A stretch of 64,000 nucleotides of DNA from Vreelandella piezotolerans. GTDB taxonomy: Bacteria > Pseudomonadota > Gammaproteobacteria > Pseudomonadales > Halomonadaceae. Within the stretch, counting starts at the first letter, position 1. Every line of letters begins with the position of its first letter. Both the position numbers and the translations under genes were made by a program. The stretch lies in assembly GCF_012427705.1 (NCBI RefSeq), contig NZ_CP048602.1, positions 2,418,001-2,482,000 on the forward strand, in the 5' to 3' direction. This document shows, piece after piece, positions 29,638-38,389 of the stretch. The notes under the pieces were generated by a model, which searched no databases, was not told the DNA's origin, and saw only the letters and a program-made list of their open reading frames with translations.

Positions 29638-32600
29638 ATGAAAACACCCCAGGGCTCAATAAGCCGCGCTACACCTTCGTTAGAAGCGAATGTTGACCAC
29701 GGTTTGAACGATGGCAAGCCCTCTCGTTTCGAGCGTGTGGCGCGCCTCGCGCAACAGGTATTCGGCGTGCCCATCGTGCAAGTCTATCTACGTCAACATG
29801 ACCGTTTGGAGCTCGCGACGAGCCAGGGCTTGTCGGAAACCAGCGCAGCCGCGTTAGCACACACATTTCGTCGCCATGCGCTCTTTCCAAGCGATTGTTT
29901 GATCGTCGAGGACGCCCAGGCGGATATCCGCTTCGCCGATCACCCCATGGTTCAGGCCGCCCCCTTCGTCCGCTTCTTTGCCGGGATACCGTTGGCTACG
30001 TCTTCGGATCGCTCGGCAGGCTGTCTCTGCCTGTTCGACACGGTTCCAAGAGCCTTCACGAAAGAACAGATTGCGCTGCTTCACGACATCGCCGCAACGA
30101 TAGAGGCACTGATCCAGGACGATATCGGTCACCACGCCTCTCACTCTGCGCTGTCGCTGGCACTGCAAAAAAGCGAGCGCCGTGCCCGATTGGTCATCGA
30201 AGGCACTGGCGTCGGCACCTGGCAGTGGAACGTACAAACGGGAGAGACCGTTTTCAACGAGCGGTGGGCACAGATCGTTGGCTATACGCTGGAAGAGCTC
30301 AGCCCCATCACCATCAATACGTGGTTGGACCTTGCACACCCCGACGACTTGGCTCACTCTGCCGCCCTACTCGATGCGCATTTTCGAGGAGAAACGGAAA
30401 GCTATAGCTGCAAAGCAAGAATGCGTCACAAGCAGGGCCACTGGGTGTGGGTGCACGACCGCGGGCAGGTGTTCGACTGGACCTCAGAGGGTCAGCCGCT
30501 GTTGATGTATGGCACCCATACCGACATCACCCACGAGATCGAGGCGCAGCAGGCCTTGCAAGCCAGCCGGGATGAGTTTGCGTCACTGTTGAGCAACATG
30601 CCCGGGGTGACCTATCGCTGCTTACCGGATGAGAACTGGACCATGCTCTACATCAGCGGGCAAATCGACCAGGTCAGCGGCCATACCGCGAAAGAACTCA
30701 TCAATAACGCGTGCCTCAGCTATGCCGACATCATTCATCCCGACGATGCCGCCGCCGTGGGCGACGCGATCGAAACCGCCCGCGCCGCCAGCGAAGGTTG
30801 GCATATCGAGTACCGGATACGCCACCGCGATGGCCGTTGGCGCTGGGTCGAAGAGCGCGGCAACTGGGTGACAGGCGATGCCCAACACCCCTTGATCATG
30901 GAAGGGTTCATCGTCGACATTACCCGTGAGCACGAAGCCCGCGTGCAGCTTCGCAAACACCACGATGCGCTGCTGCTGCTCAACGATATCGCGTTCAATA
31001 CGCTCGACACCCTCGATGCCAAAATTCAGTATGCACTGCATACGACGCGTCACTATCTCGGTTTGGACCTAGCGATTCTCAGCCAGATCGAGGGCGAGGT
31101 ATACACCGCTCGATGGGTAGAGTGCTCCCCCGGCATGCCACTGGCGGCCGGTGAGCGCTTCGATTTAGGCAGCACTTGGTGCCAACTACTCTTCACCGGA
31201 CAGAAAAAAGAGCTGTTTATCGCCAATGTCGCCAACAGTGAGTTTCATGCTCACCCCTGTTATCAAGCCTTTCCTCTTGGCGCCTATGCCGCCATCGTCA
31301 TCGAAGTGGAGGGCCAAGTGTTCGGTACGCTCAACTTCTCCTCAGCCTCACCCCGGGGCAGCGAGTTTGATGAAAGCGAAACCTTGTTTCTAAGACTACT
31401 CGCCCGCTGGCTGGCCGATACCTTGACCAACAGTTTGAGCAACGAGCGGATTACCAAGCTCATGGCGCAACTGCCTGGCGTCATTTATCAGTACCGACAG
31501 TTTCCCGACGGACGGCCCACGTTCCCGTTCAGCTCACCGCAAATTCAAACCCTTTACGGCATGACGCCCAAACAGGCGGCCCAAGACGCCACTCCCGCCT
31601 TCGAGCGCATCCATCCAGACGACCTGGCATCCGTGGCGTCCGCCATACAGCATTCCGCCAACGCGCTCGGGGACTGGCATGCCACGTATCGCGTACGAAA
31701 CGATCAGGGCGTGTACCGCTGGACAGCCGGTCAGGCGCGACCAGAGCGGCTCGCCGATGGCAGCGTGCTATGGCATGGCTACCTGCACGATATCCATGAA
31801 CAAGAGTTGGCACGAAAAGCCCTGGAGCGCAACGAGAGTCGTCTTAGAGGCCTTTTTGAGTTTGCTCCCATTGGCATTGCGCTCAACGATTACGAGACCG
31901 GGCAGTTCATCGATCTCAACGACGCCTTGACGCTGCCCTCCGGTTATACCCGCGACGAGTTCGTCAAGCTCAGCTACTGGGACCTTACGCCCCGAGAGTA
32001 CCAAGCCATGGAAGAGCAAGTACTCGTGAGCCTTAAAAACGAGGGCCGCTACGGGCCTTTCGAAAAAGAGTACATCCGCAAGGATGGCAGCCGCTACCCG
32101 GTTCGTTTGCAGGGCATGCTGAGCCATGACCCCGACGGGCGCCCCGTCATCTGGTCACTGATAGAGGACATTACCGAGCGACGACGGCTGGATAAGATGA
32201 AAAATCAGTTCATCGCTACCGTGAGCCACGAACTGCGCACCCCGCTCACCTCCATCAATGGCTCGTTAGGGCTTCTAGCAGGCGGCGTCGTGGGCGAACT
32301 GCCTGCCCCCGCCAATGCGCTGTTGGAAACCGCCCAGCGCAACGTGCAGCGGCTTGCCACGCTCATCAACGACCTGCTGGATATGGAGAAATTGGTGGCA
32401 GGCAAAATGCCCATGAACCTGGCCGCGCAGCCATTGACCCCGCTGGTGGTAGAGGCGATCGACTCCATGGCCGGGTACGGCGAGCAGCACGGGGTCCGTA
32501 TTGAAGCCACGCCACAGTGGCCAGAGGTGCGCGTCAACGTCGACGGTCCACGGCTGATTCAAGCGCTAACCAACTTGATGTCGAATGCCGTCAAATTCAC

Positions 32601-32886
32601 GCCGAAAGATCGTCCGGTCGAAATCTCCGTTGCGCACCAACAGTCAACCGTCAACATTAGCGTCCGCGATCACGGACCAGGTGTCGACCCCGACTTTCAA
32701 CCCCACCTCTTCAAGCGTTTTTCCCAAGCGGACGCTAGTGACACGCGCAAGCTCCCCGGTACCGGCTTGGGGCTCGCCATTACCCGAGAAATTGCCCAGC
32801 AGCTGGGGGGCGAGGTGTACTACCGAGATGCCGACGGCGGCGGTGGCGAATTCACTATCGAACTCCCCGGAGAGCTGATTTGCTGA
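29638..32886 (+). CDS. Orphan multi-PAS/GAF sensor histidine kinase
   Basis: 1082 residues from the ATG at 29638; the frame also opens at a TTG twelve codons earlier and neither has a strong ribosome site. Domain order by eye: GAF (~25-165), PAS-PAC (~190-300), PAS-PAC (~310-435), GAF (~455-595), PAS (~605-720), PAS-PAC (~735-845), HisKA with the phosphorylated His at residue 864 (VSHELRTPLTSINGSLG), HATPase with NLMSNAVKFTPKDRP, DHGPGVDPD and GTGLGLAITREI. No membrane helix, so a cytosolic sensor. No receiver domain and no response-regulator gene nearby; its partner must be encoded elsewhere. Confidence 0.9.
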   Translation: MKTPQGSISRATPSLEANVDHGLNDGKPSRFERVARLAQQVFGVPIVQVYLRQHDRLELATSQGLSETSAAALAHTFRRHALFPSDCLIVEDAQADIRFADHPMVQAAPFVRFFAGIPLATSSDRSAGCLCLFDTVPRAFTKEQIALLHDIAATIEALIQDDIGHHASHSALSLALQKSERRARLVIEGTGVGTWQWNVQTGETVFNERWAQIVGYTLEELSPITINTWLDLAHPDDLAHSAALLDAHFRGETESYSCKARMRHKQGHWVWVHDRGQVFDWTSEGQPLLMYGTHTDITHEIEAQQALQASRDEFASLLSNMPGVTYRCLPDENWTMLYISGQIDQVSGHTAKELINNACLSYADIIHPDDAAAVGDAIETARAASEGWHIEYRIRHRDGRWRWVEERGNWVTGDAQHPLIMEGFIVDITREHEARVQLRKHHDALLLLNDIAFNTLDTLDAKIQYALHTTRHYLGLDLAILSQIEGEVYTARWVECSPGMPLAAGERFDLGSTWCQLLFTGQKKELFIANVANSEFHAHPCYQAFPLGAYAAIVIEVEGQVFGTLNFSSASPRGSEFDESETLFLRLLARWLADTLTNSLSNERITKLMAQLPGVIYQYRQFPDGRPTFPFSSPQIQTLYGMTPKQAAQDATPAFERIHPDDLASVASAIQHSANALGDWHATYRVRNDQGVYRWTAGQARPERLADGSVLWHGYLHDIHEQELARKALERNESRLRGLFEFAPIGIALNDYETGQFIDLNDALTLPSGYTRDEFVKLSYWDLTPREYQAMEEQVLVSLKNEGRYGPFEKEYIRKDGSRYPVRLQGMLSHDPDGRPVIWSLIEDITERRRLDKMKNQFIATVSHELRTPLTSINGSLGLLAGGVVGELPAPANALLETAQRNVQRLATLINDLLDMEKLVAGKMPMNLAAQPLTPLVVEAIDSMAGYGEQHGVRIEATPQWPEVRVNVDGPRLIQALTNLMSNAVKFTPKDRPVEISVAHQQSTVNISVRDHGPGVDPDFQPHLFKRFSQADASDTRKLPGTGLGLAITREIAQQLGGEVYYRDADGGGGEFTIELPGELIC

Positions 32887-33024
32887 TCTCCTCAATGGCA
32901 GCTAGGCTAATGAAAGGATTTGTACAACACCGCACGAATCCTATTAGCTTTTGCATAAGCATTGCCCCAGAAAGAGGCGCTTGGCAATCGCCCACTGCTA
33001 GCCATTCATAAGGAGAGTGACACC

Positions 33025-33513
33025 ATGTCTAGCCCAGAGCATAAGCAAAAAATCTGGAAAATGATCAAGGATATCAAAGTCGGCATGCTGGTGACGTTAG
33101 ACCATGACATGCCACGCGCCCGCCCCATGCACCTCGTGCAAGACGACTACGACGGCACGCTTTGGTTCTATACTCGCCGTAGTGCTGAAAAAGTACTGGA
33201 AACCAAAAGCGATCACGATGTCTGTCTTAGCTTTTCGGACCAAGACGACGGTGTCTACGTCTCCTTATCCGGTAAGGCCAACGTCATCGACGACCGTGAG
33301 CTGATCGACAAGTACTGGAACCCCTTCGTCGCGGCCTGGTTCCCTGAAGGCAAAGACGACCCTGATGTCGCCCTACTGGAAGTGAAAGTAGAAATGGGTG
33401 AGCACTGGAAAGCCAAAGAGAGCAAAACGTTCCAGCTGTACGAAATCGCCAAAGCCAATCTCAAAAAAGACGCCACACCCAACTTGGGCGAAAACGAGAA
33501 GTTCGGTGGATAA
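33025..33513 (+). CDS. Pyridoxamine 5'-phosphate oxidase-like protein (general stress protein 26 type)
   Basis: 162 residues from the ATG at 33025, which is well placed after AAGGAGAG; the frame is open upstream to a TTG without support. PNPOx-like split-barrel: MIKDIKVGMLVTLDHDMPRARPMHLV, GTLWFYTRRSAEKVLE, VSLSGKANVIDDRELIDKYWNPFVAAWFPEGKDDP. This matches the stress protein 26 group, which binds flavin or related cofactors; the reaction is unknown. A hairpin with a short T-run begins eleven bases after the stop and overlaps the start of the next gene. Confidence 0.88.
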   Translation: MSSPEHKQKIWKMIKDIKVGMLVTLDHDMPRARPMHLVQDDYDGTLWFYTRRSAEKVLETKSDHDVCLSFSDQDDGVYVSLSGKANVIDDRELIDKYWNPFVAAWFPEGKDDPDVALLEVKVEMGEHWKAKESKTFQLYEIAKANLKKDATPNLGENEKFGG

Positions 33514-33520
33514 GCCGTTC

Positions 33521-34060
33521 ATGAAGCGCCCGGCTGCCCGGGCGCTTTGTTCGATCGCGTGGATGGCAACGGTCTGGATAACGCATGCGCCCGCCTCATC
33601 CGCCAATGAGGCATCCCCCGCGTCCGAAGCGTGCGCTCCCACCGAACGGCAGCAAACGATGCTTGACCGCGTCAACCAAGCTCGAGGCCAAGCCCGCCAA
33701 TGCGGCGAACGTTCTTTCGATGCCGCTAGCCCCCTTACTTGGAGCTGCTCGCTCACCACCGCCGCCCAAGCTCACGCCGACGACATGGCCACGAACGACT
33801 ACTTCAGCCATACCGGGCAAGGCGGCAGCAGCATGAGTGATCGCGCTACTCAGCACGGCTATACGTGGCGAAGGATTGGCGAAAACATCGCCGCTGGCCA
33901 CACCACCGCCGACGCAGCCATCGAAAGCTGGATCGAAAGCCCAGGCCACTGCCGAAACCTCATGAACGATGCCTTCACCGACATGGGCATGGCGCACGCG
34001 GAAGATAGTGACTCGCGATTTACGCACTACTGGGTGCAAACGCTAGGCGCGCCGCGCTAG
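33521..34060 (+). CDS. Exported CAP/SCP-domain protein
   Basis: 179 residues from the ATG at 33521. An N-terminal signal-like stretch (KRPAARALCSIAWMATVWITHAPASSA) is followed by a CAP domain: MLDRVNQARGQARQCG, LTTAAQAHADDMATNDYFSHTG, YTWRRIGENIAAGHTTADAAIESWIESPGHCRNLMN, GMAHAEDSDSRFTHYWVQTLG. The conserved His/Glu cavity residues of the family are present. Bacterial CAP proteins are secreted with unknown function. The first codons coincide with a terminator-like hairpin, so expression from the upstream gene would be partly blocked. Confidence 0.85.
   Translation: MKRPAARALCSIAWMATVWITHAPASSANEASPASEACAPTERQQTMLDRVNQARGQARQCGERSFDAASPLTWSCSLTTAAQAHADDMATNDYFSHTGQGGSSMSDRATQHGYTWRRIGENIAAGHTTADAAIESWIESPGHCRNLMNDAFTDMGMAHAEDSDSRFTHYWVQTLGAPR
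33525..33548 (+). terminator. Terminator-like hairpin overlapping the CAP gene start
   Basis: Nine-base-pair stem AGCGCCCGG (33525-33533) with CCGGGCGCT (33538-33546), loop CTGC, followed by TTGTTCG. It lies 11 bases past the PNPOx-like stop and starts at the second codon of the CAP-domain gene. The T-run is short, so termination may be partial. Confidence 0.55.
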
Positions 34061-34091
34061 TCGTTAGAAACGAAGAAGACATGGGGGCGTT

Positions 34092-34168
34092 TGGCGTCCC
34101 TGGCAGGAGTCGAACCTGCGACCTGCCGCTTAGGAGGCGGCTGCTCTATCCTACTGAGCTACAGGGAC
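34092..34168 (-). tRNA. tRNA-Arg (CCT anticodon)
   Basis: Minus-strand 77-nt cloverleaf. Acceptor GTCCCTG pairs with CAGGGAC, discriminator G, and the 3' CCA is encoded (34092-34094). Anticodon stem GCCGC/GCGGC closes the loop CTCCTAA, anticodon CCT at 34132-34134. T arm GCAGGTTCGACTCCTGC is intact. Reads the rare AGG codon. Confidence 0.95.
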
Positions 34169-34233
34169 TAACGGGGCGCATAGTATAGCGGTTTGATCCG
34201 CCCCGGCCAACCGCGGTTTTGCATCGGCAGAGG

Positions 34234-35181
34234 TCATATCCAACCGAGCAGGCGAAGAGCGAAGATACCCAGTGTTACGGTCACGCTGGCCATGAGCGTG
34301 GTCATGGCGATGATATTGGCGGCCAAGGCCACGTTTCCATTGATCGCTTTGACCATCACGAAGCTGGCGGCAGCGGTGGGGCTGGCAAAGAAAAGAAACA
34401 GTAAGCCGAGCTGATTCCCCGAAAACCCCATCAGCCACGCAGCCAATGTGGAAAGCACGGGTAAAACCACCATTTTCATACTGCTGGCGCTGAGCGCCAC
34501 TTGGCTTCCCTCTCGCATGCTGGATACCGATAGCGTTGCGCCGATGCATATCAACGCGAGCGGTAGCGTGAGCGAGGCAAAGTAATTACCCGAGGTCATC
34601 ATCCAGCTGGGCAGCGACACCGAGAAAGCGGTAAAAGGTAGCGCAGCGAACACCGAAAGAATCAGCGGATTTTTAATGATATGACCCAGCAAACTCCGCC
34701 AATCGGTCGCTTGGCCGGGCTGATAGGCCGCCAAGGCAACGACGGAGAGCGCGTTATACATCACGATCACCACCCCCAGCAGCAAACTACCGGCGGATAA
34801 CCCATAATTGCCGTACATGCCCGCCGCCAAGGCCAAGCCTACGACCCCACAATTTCCGCGAAACGCTCCTTGAACATAAATGCCACGGTCGGCTCTTGGC
34901 ACGCGCAGGTGCGCCCAACCCCAACTCAGCAAAAACTGGCCCAACGTGGCGAGGGCAAAAAAGAGCAGTAACGGCACATCAAGAGCAACGCTCAAGTCAG
35001 CTTTGACTAGGCTGAGAAAGATCAGCGTGGGCAGTGTGGCTTTGAAAACGAGAGACGAGGCGGTCGAAATGAAAGCGCTATCGATCCAGCCCAGGCGCTT
35101 CAAGGCAATCCCGATGAACACCATGGCAAAAACAGGCAGGGTCACGTCTAAGGTGCGTGTAAAGAGTTCAAGTAAGTCCAC
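34234..35181 (-). CDS. AEC family auxin-efflux-carrier-type transporter
   Basis: 315-residue membrane protein with about ten hydrophobic helices, AEC (YfdV/MleP) family. Typical segments: LDVTLPVFAMVFIGIALKRLGWID, FISTASSLVFKATLPTLIFLSLV, GAFRGNCGVVGLALAAGMYG, and ITLGIFALRLL-like C-terminus. Family members move malate, malonate or similar carboxylates; the substrate here is unknown. Lies divergently to the EAL-domain gene across 130 bases. Confidence 0.88.
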   Translation of the reverse strand: MDLLELFTRTLDVTLPVFAMVFIGIALKRLGWIDSAFISTASSLVFKATLPTLIFLSLVKADLSVALDVPLLLFFALATLGQFLLSWGWAHLRVPRADRGIYVQGAFRGNCGVVGLALAAGMYGNYGLSAGSLLLGVVIVMYNALSVVALAAYQPGQATDWRSLLGHIIKNPLILSVFAALPFTAFSVSLPSWMMTSGNYFASLTLPLALICIGATLSVSSMREGSQVALSASSMKMVVLPVLSTLAAWLMGFSGNQLGLLFLFFASPTAAASFVMVKAINGNVALAANIIAMTTLMASVTVTLGIFALRLLGWI

Positions 35182-35311
35182 GAAGGCGCTCTCAGTCGAA
35201 TCAGCATCCTCTTATACTCTACCGTTGACTGAGATTTGTCGACTCGCTAGACAGTCTCGTCACCATAAGGGAAAGTAAGCACAAACGCGCACCGTCACTG
35301 ATAGGTCACTT

Positions 35312-38300
35312 ATGGTTTTGCCCCTCAACCATGAAAACGAAGAGCAGCGCCTTCTCACGCTCAAGCGTTATACGCTAGGGGACTTGTCGGCTGACGACCA
35401 CTTCGACCGTATCACTCAACTGGCTGCTGCCTACTGCGATACGCCCATTGCGCTAATGACGCTCGTCGATGACACCCATGTGTGGGTCAAGAGTAGCGTG
35501 GGCCAATCCACGCAGCGGATGCTGCGAGAACACTCATTCTGCGGCATTGCCATCGAAAAACGAGCGCTGTTCGAAGTACAAGATGCCCGTCAGGACGCCT
35601 CGCTAAAGCAATTACCCCTGGTGAGTTCGCCTCCGCACATCGTGTTCTATGCCGGAGCGCCTCTGATCGCAGACAATGGCAGCGTCATCGGCACGCTCTG
35701 CGTCATGGATACCCAGCCCCGTCGGCTCTCCAGCGTACAAAGCGCGCTACTTCAGCAACTGGCCAGTAGCGCGGTCCTGCAGTTCGAGCACTATGTATCT
35801 CAACGTGCCTACGATGCCATTGGCAACGCAGCGATTGGTCTCTGGGAAATGGACGTGCCCAGTCGCGCTACGCACTGGAACGATGTCGTCAACGAGCTCT
35901 ACGACGTAGACAAGCGTGATGCTCGCACCTTCGAGCAGCGCATGGAGGCTTATACCCCCGAGGACCGCCAGCGCCTGATGGACGCCATCGATTCGGCTAT
36001 CGAGCAAGGCCTTGCGTTTAACGACACGTTTCAATTGATCACGGTCAGTGGCGAGCCGCGCTGGGTCAGAATCACCGGCAACCCGCTAGTGGTCAACGGC
36101 CACGTGGTGCAGCTCATCGGTACGATGCTGGATGTCACTCCGCGTAAACAGATCGAAACCCAATTACTGCGCCAGCAGGCGTTGGAGCAAGCCATCATGC
36201 GTGCTCAGGCGAGCTTCATCGATGGCCAAGGCAATGCCAAAGCGCTCGACCCGCTGCTCGAAGATCTATTGGCATTGACCAGCAGCGAATATGGCTTCAT
36301 TGGCGAGGTGCTATATAACGAGAGCCAGGTCCCCTACCTCGTCGCCCACGCAATCACCGACATCACGTGGGATCGAGCCTCCAAGCTGTTTTATGATCAG
36401 AATGCTCCCGATGGAATGGTGTTCAGCAATCTCGACACCCTTTTTGGTCATGTAATGCGCCATCAACAGGTGGTGATCTCCAATACGCCCGCCCTCGATA
36501 CCCGACGAGGCGGGTTACCGCCAGGGCATCCGCCGCTGAATGCCTTCTTGGGCGTGCCGATTCACTCTAACGGCCACTGTATCGGGATGATTGGCCTCGC
36601 TAACCGCCCGAACGGCTATGACGACGCCCTGGTCGAATTTTTGGCACCGCTACTAGGTAGCATAGGGCAGTTCATCAATAACCTTCGCAATCACCGTCAG
36701 CAGCGCCAAGACCAGCAGGCCATTGCCCGCCTGTCGATGGTGGCCAAAAATACCAGTAACGGTGTCGTCATCACCGATGCCAAGGGCAATATCGAGTGGA
36801 TCAACGACGGCTTTACACGGCTAAGCGGCTATACCTTCGAAGAAGCCGTGGGTAAAAAACCTGGCAAGCTAGTCCAGGGAAGCGCCACCGATAAAGCCAC
36901 CGTGCGGCGTATTGCGCATGCGCTGCGCGACAGGCAGCGGTTCGAAGAAGAGCTGCTCAACTACCGTAAAGACGGCACGCCTTATTGGGTGCACATTAGC
37001 TGTAACCCACTTCCCGATAGCGAGCAGTCAGGTGGAGGGTTCATTGCCATTCAGTCGGATATTACCGACACGAAGCGTCACGAAGAAGCGCTGTATAAAG
37101 CTGCGAACATCGATGAATTGACGGGACTACCCAATCAACGCTTAGCCCGCACGCAATTAGAGGCGCTCATCCAGCAGCGCGAACCGTTGACGGTCTACGT
37201 GCTAAATATCGATGACTTCAAACGCCTTAACGACATGTTCGGCTACCCCGTGGGTAATCGTATTCTAACGCGCATAGCGAAACGCCTGCAGGCGTCGATC
37301 AAACCGTTGCGCGGGCAAGGCATTGCCGCACGGCTTAGCGGCGATGAGTTCGTGGTGGTCGCCCCCACCCAGCACTTCAACAGCGCAGCGCTGCAAAGCG
37401 CCATCCAGCAACCCATGAAGGTACATGGGCATAGCTTGAAGCTAACGACGTGCATTGGGATGACGTGTTTCCCAGAGGACGAAGTAGACCCTGACACGCT
37501 CTTTCGACACGCTTACCAAGCGCTGTATAAAGCCAAAACCCAAGGCGTCTCCCAGTGCGTTCGCTACAGCACCGATGAAGAGTACCTTTCCCGGCTACGT
37601 CAGCAAGAGCGCACCGCCATTCAGCATGGATTGAGTCACGGCGAGTTCCAGCTTTTCTATCAACCTCAAGTCGATTTGCAATCGAAAGAGGTGGTAGGTG
37701 CCGAAGCGCTGATCCGCTGGCAGCATCCTACGCGGGGGATTTGCGCTCCAGGTGAGTTTTTACCCCTCATCGAAGGCAGCGAACTGGAGTTTCTACTGGG
37801 AGAGTGGGTCATCGAAGCCGCTCTGAAACAGCTTCAGCAGTGGCAAAGCGTCGGTATTTCGCTGCAGGTCAGTGTCAATGTCAGCCCGCAGCACCTGCTG
37901 CACCAAGGATTTTTGCCTCAGCTGGAAAAGTTATTAGCCCGCTATGCCGATGTGCCCACCAAGCTGCTGGCCATCGAAATTTTGGAGTCCGCCACGCTGG
38001 ATGACATGCAAGCGGCGCTGCATGTACTCGAAAACTGTCAACGGCTGGGGATCGACGTGGCGCTGGACGATTTCGGCACCGGTTACTCGTCGCTGGCGTA
38101 CTTTCGCCGCCTGCCGGTGCAGTTGATCAAAGTCGATAGAGACTTCGTTCGCGATATGCTGGCGAGCGAAGATGATCGTGCGATCGTAGAGAGTATCGTC
38201 TTCTTGGCCAAGAAGTTCGCGCGCCCCGTGCTAGCAGAGGGCGTCGAGACGCTGGCACACGCTCAAGCGCTCCTGTCGCTGGGCTGCTACTTAGCCCAGG

Positions 38301-38389
38301 GCTACGGTATTGCGCGCCCCATGCCCGCCGAAGCGCTCCCCCAGTGGCTGATCACCTGGCAGCGGGAAGGTTTCCCAGACGCGTCTTAA
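35312..38389 (+). CDS. GAF-PAS-GAF-PAS-GGDEF-EAL protein, probable c-di-GMP phosphodiesterase
   Basis: 1025 residues, no membrane helix. Order by eye: GAF (~20-165), PAS (~175-290), GAF (~300-460), PAS-PAC (~470-590, LVIDDA-like GVVITDAKGNIEWINDGFTRLSGY), GGDEF (~610-765), EAL (~770-1020). The cyclase motif is SGDEF at residues 676-680, so synthesis is doubtful; the EAL site is intact (E798-A-L800 in AEALIRWQHPTRG, VSVNVSPQHLL, LDDFGTGYSSLAYFRRLPVQLIKVD, LAEGVET). Predicted mainly to degrade c-di-GMP, with the GGDEF possibly a GTP sensor. Its stop shares TTAA with the convergent cyclase. Confidence 0.9.
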   Translation: MVLPLNHENEEQRLLTLKRYTLGDLSADDHFDRITQLAAAYCDTPIALMTLVDDTHVWVKSSVGQSTQRMLREHSFCGIAIEKRALFEVQDARQDASLKQLPLVSSPPHIVFYAGAPLIADNGSVIGTLCVMDTQPRRLSSVQSALLQQLASSAVLQFEHYVSQRAYDAIGNAAIGLWEMDVPSRATHWNDVVNELYDVDKRDARTFEQRMEAYTPEDRQRLMDAIDSAIEQGLAFNDTFQLITVSGEPRWVRITGNPLVVNGHVVQLIGTMLDVTPRKQIETQLLRQQALEQAIMRAQASFIDGQGNAKALDPLLEDLLALTSSEYGFIGEVLYNESQVPYLVAHAITDITWDRASKLFYDQNAPDGMVFSNLDTLFGHVMRHQQVVISNTPALDTRRGGLPPGHPPLNAFLGVPIHSNGHCIGMIGLANRPNGYDDALVEFLAPLLGSIGQFINNLRNHRQQRQDQQAIARLSMVAKNTSNGVVITDAKGNIEWINDGFTRLSGYTFEEAVGKKPGKLVQGSATDKATVRRIAHALRDRQRFEEELLNYRKDGTPYWVHISCNPLPDSEQSGGGFIAIQSDITDTKRHEEALYKAANIDELTGLPNQRLARTQLEALIQQREPLTVYVLNIDDFKRLNDMFGYPVGNRILTRIAKRLQASIKPLRGQGIAARLSGDEFVVVAPTQHFNSAALQSAIQQPMKVHGHSLKLTTCIGMTCFPEDEVDPDTLFRHAYQALYKAKTQGVSQCVRYSTDEEYLSRLRQQERTAIQHGLSHGEFQLFYQPQVDLQSKEVVGAEALIRWQHPTRGICAPGEFLPLIEGSELEFLLGEWVIEAALKQLQQWQSVGISLQVSVNVSPQHLLHQGFLPQLEKLLARYADVPTKLLAIEILESATLDDMQAALHVLENCQRLGIDVALDDFGTGYSSLAYFRRLPVQLIKVDRDFVRDMLASEDDRAIVESIVFLAKKFARPVLAEGVETLAHAQALLSLGCYLAQGYGIARPMPAEALPQWLITWQREGFPDAS

